Below, in pieces: positions 57,857 through 64,000 of a DNA stretch of 64,000 nt. The stretch is from an uncultured Clostridia bacterium (GTDB taxonomy: Bacteria > Bacillota > Clostridia > Lachnospirales > CAG-274), in the NCBI GenBank assembly GCA_947591605.1, contig CANQDF010000008.1, positions 18,780 through 82,779 on the forward strand. Reading direction: 5' to 3'. Below the pieces are notes generated by a model, which did no database searches, was not told where the DNA came from, and worked only from the letters and a program-made list of their open reading frames with translations. The first letter of the stretch is position 1. Each line of letters opens with the position of its first letter. A program made the translations under genes and the position numbers.

Positions 57857-59407
57857 TTACATGAGCGGCGCAAAAATTTTGAGGAAACGGCTGAGTATCT
57901 TCTCTGGCAGCGGAAAGCTCCCGACATCGGCAAGAGTAACCTTTTCGCATTTTTTGAGCGTATCGCAAAAATCCCGTTCAATATCCGCAATACAATCCGT
58001 TTCATACATATAGCAGCCGCATTCCCAATGCAGGTAGAGGCTGCGGAAATCCATATTGATAGTGCCGACAACAGCCTCCGAATTATCCGAAACATAGTTT
58101 TTTGCATGGACAAACCCGGGAGTATACTCGTATATTTTAACGCCGCCGTTTATCAAAGCGGGATAGTGCGCATGCGCAAGGAAAAAGGCATACTTTTTAT
58201 CGGGCTTGTGAGGCAGTATCAGCTTAACGTCAACGCCTCGCTTTGCGGCAAAGATCAGCGCCGTTTCCATCTCGTGGTCAATTATCAGATACGGCGTTAT
58301 GATATGCACATAGCTTTCCGCATTGTTGATTATATTCATATATACGGATTTGCCCACGGACTCATTGTCAAGCGGACTGTCACCAAAGGGCAGCACATAG
58401 CCGCCCGAGGCGGTCTTGTCGGCGTTGGTCTGATATTTTGCATACTCGTCCGTATCCGTTTCGCTTATGTTCCACATCTGCAAAAACATCATTGTAAGGT
58501 TGTTTACCGCACTGCCCTCCAGCATTACTGCAGTGTCCTTCCAGTGGCCGAAGCGCTCTATAATATTCATATATTCGTCGGCAAGGTTTATGCCGCCCGT
58601 AAAGCCTGTTTTGCCGTCTATAACACATATCTTTCTGTGGTCACGGTTATTTTGCGATGACGAAAGGAAGGGCCTTATAGGGTTAAAAACACGGCATTTG
58701 ATATTATATTCCGCAAGCTGCTTGGGGTAGCTGTATGGCAAAAGCGATATCATGCAAAGGCCGTCATACATTACACGCACTTCAACGCCCTCTGCCGCCT
58801 TTTTCTTCAAAACCTCAAGAGTTTTGTCCCACACCTCACCAAAGTCAATTATAAAATATTCAAGAAAAATGTACTTTTCCGCCTTTTCAAGCTGCTCCAA
58901 AAAATCGGGGAAAAAATCATCCCCCAGGGGATAATATTTTACCTTTGTGCCCGAGTGGATAGGATAACCCGCAAAGTTATTCATATACTGCGCAAAGCCG
59001 TAGCCGTGGTGACATTCGGTCGAATATGAATTAAGCACCTGCTTATCCTGCTTCATATACTGCTTCGATCTTGCTATATTGTGCTCCAGCTTTTTGTTTA
59101 TCCTTGTTGTTGTGGGCTGGAGCTTAAAAAACAGATAAAGCAGCGCACCGAATATAGGGAAAATTGCAACGGGCAGCAGCCATGCTATCTTGTAATCCGC
59201 ATTTTGGTTTGTGTTGATAATGTACAAAAGCGTCGCAAAGGATATAAAGTACAAAACCCCCGTCAATATTGCGGAATAATCCTTTAAATAACCGAAATAT
59301 GAAATAACGATCAAAAACTGTACAATGATCGCTACGGCAATAAAGCCCGTCCTGCCCAGAACGATGCGGAGCAGATTACTGCGTATTTTCTTTTGTGAAG
59401 GATCCAT
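57857..59407 (-). CDS. cls: Cardiolipin synthase (phospholipase D family)
   Basis: A 516-residue membrane enzyme. Two N-terminal helices (FIAVAIIVQFLIVISYFGYL and a second one) lead into two PLD catalytic motifs: HRKICVIDGKTGFTGGINLADEY (HxKxxxxD) and VHAKNYVSDNSEAVVGTINMDFRS (HxKxxxSD). It condenses phosphatidylglycerol to cardiolipin at the cytoplasmic membrane. The length is typical. It is a single gene between two terminators, with a GGTGAT ribosome site. Confidence 0.93.
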   Translation of the reverse strand: MDPSQKKIRSNLLRIVLGRTGFIAVAIIVQFLIVISYFGYLKDYSAILTGVLYFISFATLLYIINTNQNADYKIAWLLPVAIFPIFGALLYLFFKLQPTTTRINKKLEHNIARSKQYMKQDKQVLNSYSTECHHGYGFAQYMNNFAGYPIHSGTKVKYYPLGDDFFPDFLEQLEKAEKYIFLEYFIIDFGEVWDKTLEVLKKKAAEGVEVRVMYDGLCMISLLPYSYPKQLAEYNIKCRVFNPIRPFLSSSQNNRDHRKICVIDGKTGFTGGINLADEYMNIIERFGHWKDTAVMLEGSAVNNLTMMFLQMWNISETDTDEYAKYQTNADKTASGGYVLPFGDSPLDNESVGKSVYMNIINNAESYVHIITPYLIIDHEMETALIFAAKRGVDVKLILPHKPDKKYAFFLAHAHYPALINGGVKIYEYTPGFVHAKNYVSDNSEAVVGTINMDFRSLYLHWECGCYMYETDCIADIERDFCDTLKKCEKVTLADVGSFPLPEKILSRFLKIFAPLM

Positions 59408-59526
59408 AATATCACCCTTGTATATAATTTATAAGTGATTATACCACACTTCGTTTGAAAATACAAGCATAAAATAAGCACATTGTATTTTGCTTTGCCG
59501 CCTGTTGCGAGCTTATCTCCGCCGAT

Positions 59527-59557
59527 AAAAACTGCCCCGAGCCAAAGCTCGGGGCAG
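59527..59557 (-). terminator. Terminator of the BspA-like dockerin protein gene
   Basis: Minus strand: perfect 11-bp stem CTGCCCCGAGC / GCTCGGGGCAG with loop TTTG, then TTTTTA. It is 17 nt after the stop at 59574. Confidence 0.92.
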
Positions 59558-59573
59558 CGCCCGTATCAATGAT

Positions 59574-61298
59574 CTATTGTGATTCGATCGGCATCCGGAA
59601 TGAATCATCCAGCACCTTTTGCAGTATAACGGTTGAATCGGCTGCGGTCAGCACCTTGTTTTGGTCGGCATCCACAACAGACATATAATCCTTTTTTACG
59701 TCCTCAACGGACATCTTAAAGCTGTCGTTAAGCACCTTTTGCAGCACCATAGCGGAATCGGCTGCGGTCAGCACGCCGCTGATATCCGCATCGCCGTACA
59801 TAATATCGGGTTTTCCGTCCGTAGTAGGCTCCGTGGTGGTTTCGGTGGTCGGTTTGGTTGTGGTTTCCGTTGTGCTTGCCGTTGTAGTTTCCGTTTTGGT
59901 TTCCGTTGTAGGCTTGGTTGTGGTTTCCGTTGTACTTGCCGTTGTAGGCTTGGTTGTGGTTTCCGTCGTGGTTTCCGTTGTGCTTGCCGTTGTAGGCTGT
60001 GGGCGGCTCACGGTTTTATAATTGTTTTCCTTTGCCCATTGCTCCGTATAGCTGTCCGATACAACATAAAATACAAGCTTATCCGTGCTGCAATCCGCAA
60101 ATGCGCCATTGCCTATAAAGCCCACACTTTTGGGTACGGTTATGCTTTCCAGCGAGGTACAGCCGTCAAATACGCCCGACCAGATATAAATAACGCCGTC
60201 GGGTATGACAATATCGGTCAATGAAGTATCCATGTTGAATAAATATTCTTCAAGAGAAGTAATATTCTTAGGGATGTTTATGCTTTTTAAAGAGCTGCAC
60301 CTTGCAAAAGCAAACCTATCCATTGTTTTAATACTGTCGGGGAGCTTCATACTTGTTAACGAGGTGCAGGAATAAAAAGCCGCATATCCTACTTCCGTAA
60401 CACCGTCGGGAACGGTAACACTTTTTAATGACTTGCATTCGTAAAATGCCTTATCTCCTATGACGGTAACGCTGTTTGGTATTACGTAGCTTTCGTCCGC
60501 CCTTCCGCAGGGGTATTGCACGATACGTGTAATGTTTTTATCATACAATACGCCGTCAATATCGGTATATGCGGCATTGTCTTTTGAAACATGAATATCT
60601 GTAAGCTTGTCTATGTCAAATGCGGCTTTTTCGATAGAGGTAACGGTTGATGGAATGGTGACCTCGGTGAAGCGGCAGCCGCTAAATGCCTCTTCACATA
60701 TTTGCTCGACGCCTTCCGAAAGGGTCAGGTTTTTCACCCTGTCACAGCCGCAGAATGCACCTTTTCCGATATAAGTAATATGTGAGGGTATCACAACGTC
60801 ATGTATTTTTGTCATAAAAAATGTATACTCACCGATAGATGTAACACCTTTGGGAATGTTTACTTCCTCCAGATTCATACAGTTTTTAAATGCGCTGGTT
60901 CCTATAGAGGTAACACTGTCGGGGATAGTTACTTTTACAAGTAAGGAGCGGCTGTCAAATGCCCCGTAACCGATGGCTACGACCTTCTTGCCGTCAATGA
61001 CGCTTGGGATCTCTGCGGCGGTTATGCGGCGGTCGCAGGAGGTAATTGTACCCGTGCTTGGATCAAAATAAATATTGCCGCCCTCAACGGGATAGGCAAT
61101 GCTGTTTTCGGTTTCCATAGGCTTTATATCGGCGCCCGAATATATTTCCGCTGCGCTGTCCTCGGCGGCAAAGCCTGTATCAATATTGTCCGATAGCTCT
61201 CCCTGCATTATGTCCTTATCTGTTGCCGTGGTGATGTTTACAAGGCTTATCACCATAACAGCAGCCAACAATGCGCTTAATTTACCCTTTAAATTCAT
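59574..61298 (-). CDS. Secreted BspA-like leucine-rich-repeat protein with Thr-rich linker and dockerin tail
   Basis: A 574-residue exported protein. A signal peptide covers about the first 25 residues. LRR_5 (BspA/TpLRR) repeats run from about 90 to 415: VTIPDSVTSIGTSAFKNC, VNIPKGVTSIGEYTF, ITVPKSVGFIGNGAFADC and others. Residues about 431-496 are a linker of repeated TTETTTKPTTAS units. The C-terminus is a complete type I dockerin-like pair: DADISGVLTAADSAMVLQKVL and DADQNKVLTAADSTVILQKVL. BspA repeats bind host or cell-surface ligands; the dockerin suggests docking on a cohesin, and the protein at 22946-26113 carries candidate cohesin-like domains. The ATG has GAGAGG 7 nt upstream. Confidence 0.85.
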   Translation of the reverse strand: MNLKGKLSALLAAVMVISLVNITTATDKDIMQGELSDNIDTGFAAEDSAAEIYSGADIKPMETENSIAYPVEGGNIYFDPSTGTITSCDRRITAAEIPSVIDGKKVVAIGYGAFDSRSLLVKVTIPDSVTSIGTSAFKNCMNLEEVNIPKGVTSIGEYTFFMTKIHDVVIPSHITYIGKGAFCGCDRVKNLTLSEGVEQICEEAFSGCRFTEVTIPSTVTSIEKAAFDIDKLTDIHVSKDNAAYTDIDGVLYDKNITRIVQYPCGRADESYVIPNSVTVIGDKAFYECKSLKSVTVPDGVTEVGYAAFYSCTSLTSMKLPDSIKTMDRFAFARCSSLKSINIPKNITSLEEYLFNMDTSLTDIVIPDGVIYIWSGVFDGCTSLESITVPKSVGFIGNGAFADCSTDKLVFYVVSDSYTEQWAKENNYKTVSRPQPTTASTTETTTETTTKPTTASTTETTTKPTTETKTETTTASTTETTTKPTTETTTEPTTDGKPDIMYGDADISGVLTAADSAMVLQKVLNDSFKMSVEDVKKDYMSVVDADQNKVLTAADSTVILQKVLDDSFRMPIESQ

Positions 61299-61366
61299 TA
61301 AATGCCTCTCTTTCTTATGTTTTAAATTTACTTGGCAACATCCGCTGCCTTTTATTTACACAATAA

Positions 61367-61395
61367 ATAGTAACATAACGCAATCATAAAGTCAA
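61367..61395 (-). promoter_or_regulatory. Promoter of the BspA-like protein gene
   Basis: Minus strand: -35 TTGACT (61395-61390), 17-bp spacer, -10 TACTAT (61372-61367) with TGT before it. Leader about 62 nt. Confidence 0.75.
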
Positions 61396-61574
61396 TATTT
61401 TTGACATTTGCAGCAATTTTTGGGTAAACGGCTTTAAATACTTTCCGCATACCTTGTAAATACAAACCCAAGTGCTTAAAAACCATCGGATATACATACG
61501 GCAAAGCCCTTAGCCGCTTAACAAAACCTATCCTTTTATAAATAGCATAAATTTTATAAATCGTATAAAAAAAT
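61396..61574. other. Gene-free stretch between divergent promoters
   Basis: About 180 AT-rich nt with no gene I can support on either strand and no notable structure. Confidence 0.4.
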
Positions 61575-61741
61575 GTTGAAAACAGCACTGCGGCAGAGTA
61601 TACTTATAATAAGTGTAATTGTTTGGTAAAAGCAGGCAGTAATCAGTATTCCTTAAATACAGCCGCCTAAAATAACAGGCAGATCAAAGAACCGGTCAAA
61701 AAACAGGCGGGATTTACCTGCAGAATAAGGAGGATAATAAT
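61575..61741 (+). promoter_or_regulatory. Promoter and T-box-like partial leader of the first accessory gene
   Basis: -35 TTGAAA (61575-61580), 17-bp spacer, -10 TATACT (61598-61603). The leader of about 130 nt contains ATAATAAGTGTAAT (61605-61618), which also occurs at the start of the thrS T-box leader, and shortly after it GGCAGTAATC against GACAGTAATC in the T-box. No T-box core or terminator follows, so it looks like a leftover of a T-box leader start. Confidence 0.5.
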
Positions 61742-62239
61742 TTGAGTTACTTTTTATTCGGCACCTTTAATGTATCATGGGATGAAAAAAAGGCCCAACA
61801 AGTAAAAGCATACGGAAAAAATAAAAATATCTATATCCTGTTTAATGAAGAAACAGAATTTTATAAAGATATTTACACAATGCTGATCGAGCAGAATTCA
61901 AACGGTAAAATTAAATTTGCAGTTACATCGGCAAATCAGCCTTGTAACAGCAGTGATGTGCTTTTTCCGTTTGATAAATTTACCAATGAAGTTCTGTTTG
62001 AAGATAAAACCGGAGGTTTCTTTAATAAGTGCTGCAAGGAAAATATAGATATACTGTTTGATTGTTTAAAAAAGATGTTTGATCTGTTTCATATTGTGCA
62101 GTGTGAAATATTTATTGTAGAAGGCTATGATGATGTTTTTCGGAAAAAAATATGCAGCTTGGATGAAATGAAAAGAGATATTCTTTGTCAAATAGAGGAA
62201 AGCGCATCTATAGAATCGTGCATTTATTGTTTAAGCTGA
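61742..62239 (+). CDS. Hypothetical protein, 165 residues, accessory region
   Basis: No family recognised. A soluble protein rich in Phe, Asn, Lys and Glu, with five Cys in the second half, three of them clustered near the end (SCIYC and others). TTG 61742 is chosen because AGGAGG lies 8 nt upstream and no ATG fits. Codon use is AT-rich compared with the genes to its left. It is a single-gene unit with its own promoter and a terminator at 62301-62324. Small proteins of this look in AT-rich tails are sometimes immunity-type proteins, but nothing in the sequence proves that. Confidence 0.7.
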   Translation: MSYFLFGTFNVSWDEKKAQQVKAYGKNKNIYILFNEETEFYKDIYTMLIEQNSNGKIKFAVTSANQPCNSSDVLFPFDKFTNEVLFEDKTGGFFNKCCKENIDILFDCLKKMFDLFHIVQCEIFIVEGYDDVFRKKICSLDEMKRDILCQIEESASIESCIYCLS

Positions 62240-62300
62240 TTATCCGAAATGATCCATTGAATGTATGCAAGATAGGTGATGGAGGTCGGTCTTGGAGTTG

Positions 62301-62324
62301 AAGGGAGCTTATAAGCCCTTTTTT
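62301..62324 (+). terminator. Terminator of the 165-residue gene
   Basis: AAGG-GCTT / AAGC-CCTT stem with a 2-nt bulge and a very small loop, followed by TTTT after CCTT. The spacer from here to 62488 holds a lone TTGACA at 62372 without a matching -10. Confidence 0.6.
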
Positions 62325-62488
62325 AAAAAAATGTTTATTGTAATATACATAAACAGAGTATTCCTTTACCCTTGACAATAATATTTTAAAACAAATCAGC
62401 AAACTAAACATACCGCTAAAAATTGAGCTTGTATCCAAGGAAAAAATATATTCCTAAAGAGGCAACGGTCAAATCGAGGAGAAATTAT

Positions 62489-63016
62489 ATGGGAATGGAA
62501 AGTATTGAAATAACAGCACTTACCAAAGAAACAAGCATTTGCAGACAAAATGAATATTGGTATTTGGAAGGTAACGGGGGTCTGCCTCTGTCGGCAATAG
62601 AGGAATATTTTTGCACTCATAAAATAAAAAAGGCAGGCGACAAAAAGCGGATACTGGATAATTGCATAGAGATCATAATATATAGTGACGGCTTTTATTT
62701 TCAAGGGTTTGAGTTAAAAATTTGTATATCATATTTAAAAAACGGAATAATTGACTGTTATAATTTTTTGCAAAGGTTTAACAAAGACATTATTGAGTTG
62801 GATATATATGTACTCAACAAAAAAATTACAGCCGGAGATCCTTTCAAGTTGTATGATATAATCAATATGATGTATAAAGATAAAATTGAAATTTTCAAAA
62901 AGCAATACGGCAATATGGAAATAAAAACAACAAGCTCTGATTTTTATTCCAAAATCAAGCTTTATAATAAGCTATGGTATAGGCTGTATTGCAGGCTCTT
63001 TAATAAAATAAAATAA
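62489..63016 (+). CDS. Hypothetical protein, 175 residues, accessory region
   Basis: No family recognised. ATG 62489 has GAGGAG 7 nt upstream. The protein is Lys/Ile/Tyr-rich and soluble, with a centre of hydrophobic strands (CIEIIIYSDGFYFQGFELKICISYL) and a basic C-terminus (KLWYRLYCRLFNKIK). Low-GC codon use sets it apart from the genes left of 61.3 kb. It is followed after 16 nt by a 74-residue gene, so the two are probably an operon. Confidence 0.68.
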   Translation: MGMESIEITALTKETSICRQNEYWYLEGNGGLPLSAIEEYFCTHKIKKAGDKKRILDNCIEIIIYSDGFYFQGFELKICISYLKNGIIDCYNFLQRFNKDIIELDIYVLNKKITAGDPFKLYDIINMMYKDKIEIFKKQYGNMEIKTTSSDFYSKIKLYNKLWYRLYCRLFNKIK

Positions 63017-63032
63017 TATGAGGTGAAAAATC

Positions 63033-63257
63033 ATGAACAGCGACACATTTACAATTTTAAATGAGGAGTTTGAAAACGATAAAACAGGCGAAAAGGTAAG
63101 AGGAATAACAATTATTATAGACGGAAAATTGAGAGATGTTATTGATTTAATTATTAAAAACAATGCCAAATACAATAACTATAACGAAGTCGTGCGGGAT
63201 GCCTTTATAAACGGGCTCAATTCCATAGTGACGGAACAAAGGGAGAACCGTCCGTAA
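63033..63257 (+). CDS. Hypothetical protein, 74 residues, possible ribbon-helix-helix
   Basis: ATG 63033 with GAGGTGA upstream. A central segment, RGITIIIDGKLRDVIDLIIKNNAKYNNYNEVVRDAFINGL given here by its ends at about residues 23-62, has the strand-helix-helix pattern of small RHH (Arc/CopG-like) DNA-binding proteins. That is a pattern call only. It lies 16 nt after the 175-residue gene. A partner or antitoxin-like role is possible but not shown. Confidence 0.62.
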   Translation: MNSDTFTILNEEFENDKTGEKVRGITIIIDGKLRDVIDLIIKNNAKYNNYNEVVRDAFINGLNSIVTEQRENRP

Positions 63258-63373
63258 GGTATTAATATAATTGACTTATTTTTATACATGGCAAGATATC
63301 TATAAGCTTTAGTAGGAAAAGTTATTATGTTTAAATTTTAATTACGGAGGTGACCGGACAGCGGAGGACAAAT

Positions 63374-63489
63374 ATGAATAAATATGTTTGGTCAGCGGTA
63401 TAAAAAACAATGCTGTACTTTTCTTGGAAAAAGATGATGATAGTAATTGCCGTATAAAATTTGAACCGGAAATTGTGAAATTAAAATGA
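63374..63489 (+). pseudogene. Remnant of a small gene broken by a frameshift
   Basis: A GGAGG site precedes ATG 63374, but the frame stops after nine codons. A second frame then reads SGIKNNAVLFLEKDDD and onward to a stop at 63487-63489. The two pieces together look like one short gene with a small indel near 63392. No family recognised. The 115 nt before it show nothing I can support. Confidence 0.4.
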
Positions 63490-63559
63490 ATATATTTTTT
63501 ACAAAACATCCGAACCGTATGGCTGTTTTTCAAATTTTGCAAATTGATATTTTATTTTG

Positions 63560-63970
63560 AATGACAAATGATGGAAAACAAGCGAGCATTATTAATCTCA
63601 AAAATTTTCAAATGCCCAATACGAAGAAATGATCCGACTGCTTGACAGCCCGATTAAATCAGCAAATATGGGCAGAAACATAAATCTGCCTTTAAGACCG
63701 GATTAGAACAGGTTAAAAAAGATGTTATGCGAGAAGCTGTGTATGCCAAATTTTCTCTGAACAAGGAAATAAAAGAAGCTCTGCTCTCTGCCAATGACAG
63801 CATAATAGTTGAGCAAACAACCGATAATTATTTTTGGGGCTGCGGAAAAGACGTCAGCGAAAAAAAATGAATTGGGTAAAATACTTATGGAGATATGTAA
63901 AATATTAAAAAACAAAACAATGCGAGTCCGTTTCAAATTTTGTGTAAACTCAAAAACTGATATATATTAA
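63560..63970 (+). pseudogene. NADAR-family (YbiA-like) pseudogene, frameshifted
   Basis: Three pieces of a NADAR (DUF1768/YbiA) protein lie in order but in different frames. Piece 1, from 63605, reads NAQYEEMIRLLDSPIKSANM... and ends LPLRPD followed by a stop. Piece 2 reads EQVKKDVMREAVYAKFSLNK, then DNYFWGCGKD, and ends at a stop after an A8 run near 63860. Piece 3 reads NELGKILMEICKIL. The RPDW, VMREAVxAKF, YFWGxG and LGKILMEI blocks match the NADAR C-terminal half. The first break is a small deletion at the expected Trp codon; the second is at the A8 run. The N-terminal half is not recognisable. Intact family members act on ADP-ribose-linked or nucleotide compounds. Confidence 0.7.
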
Positions 63971-63972
63971 GC

Positions 63973-64000
63973 AAGGGCAGAACAGGCAGATTCTGCCCTT
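63973..64000 (+). terminator. Hairpin at the window edge, probable terminator
   Basis: AAGGGCAGAA (63973-63982) pairs perfectly with TTCTGCCCTT (63991-64000) around an 8-nt loop. The window ends here, so a T-run cannot be seen. Confidence 0.6.

Noticed and set aside
59833..60021. Plus-strand frame of repeated Val/Ser units
   Set aside because: It is only the complement of the Thr-rich linker codons of the BspA-like protein.
61352..61588. 78-codon minus-strand frame upstream of the BspA-like gene
   Set aside because: It overlaps the promoter at 61367-61395, lacks a ribosome site and shows no family features.
62372..62377. TTGACA as a promoter for the 175-residue gene
   Set aside because: No acceptable -10 lies 16-18 bp downstream; the promoter of this pair remains unassigned.

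Overview
The window is a chromosomal stretch of a spore-forming, anaerobic Clostridia-type bacterium (Bacillota). The evidence is a forespore sigma-G gene, a SipL-like spore-coat gene with a sigma-E-type promoter, a bifurcating-type [FeFe] hydrogenase, a complete Rnf complex in the clostridial order C-D-G-E-A-B, a threonine T-box leader, strong Shine-Dalgarno sites, and secreted proteins with Thr-rich linkers and dockerin-like tails. A genus cannot be named from the sequence alone. I saw no rRNA, tRNA, CRISPR array, transposase or prophage genes.

Left to right: (1) 1-7.5 kb, minus strand: a tightly overlapping operon for sugar-nucleotide supply, containing a polyprenyl-phosphate sugar transferase, ManC, ManA, and a GDP-D-glycero-D-manno-heptose pathway (GmhA, HddA, a fused HddC-GmhB) with a 4,6-dehydratase and a reductase. 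It has its own promoter and a leader hairpin. (2) 8-10 kb, minus: a two-gene module of a GGGtGRT-motif protein and a NifU-like scaffold, behind a strong promoter with a palindrome on the -10 box and a roughly 240-nt hairpin-rich leader. (3) 10.2-14.6 kb, minus: HydA/HydB/HydC-type hydrogenase plus a small [2Fe-2S] protein, with a Rex-like operator. (4) 14.85-17.7 kb, plus: an unannotated 56-residue membrane protein, an NCS1 transporter and a PlsC-like acyltransferase with a zinc ribbon, all joined by stop/start overlaps. (5) 17.7-22.8 kb, minus: rnfCDGEAB, also with a Rex-like site. Hydrogenase and Rnf together would couple ferredoxin, NADH and H2 pools to an ion gradient.

(6) 22.9-26.3 kb, minus: a 1055-residue secreted protein with two long repeats, two cohesin-like domains and a dockerin-like tail. 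(7) 26.4-39.7 kb, minus: an ABC-exporter surface-glycan operon (permease, Wzt-like ATPase, coiled-coil methyltransferase, GT2-HAD fusion, LTA-synthase-like sulfatase, a degenerate HAD relative, and a GT2). (8) 39.8-43.1 kb, plus: sigG and a pair of M16-family proteins. (9) 43.2-48.8 kb: a phosphohexomutase, a SipL-like protein, and a BlaI/BlaR1-type pair lacking any beta-lactam sensor domain. (10) 48.8-53.2 kb, minus: lipid kinase, ArgS, an HprK-like kinase / PqqD-like / S26-like peptidase cassette, and a DUF896 protein. (11) 53.3-55.4 kb, minus: M29-type aminopeptidase, shikimate kinase, RlmH. (12) 55.4-61.4 kb: T-box plus thrS, then cardiolipin synthase and a BspA-like leucine-rich-repeat protein with a dockerin tail. 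(13) 61.5-64 kb, plus: an AT-rich accessory tail with three unrecognised genes and decayed genes, one a NADAR-family pseudogene.

The best candidates for undescribed biology are the GGGtGRT/NifU module with its structured leader, the HprK-PqqD-S26 cassette without a visible precursor, the 56-residue transporter-coupled membrane protein, and the exporter/sulfatase proteins that carry extra extracellular domains.
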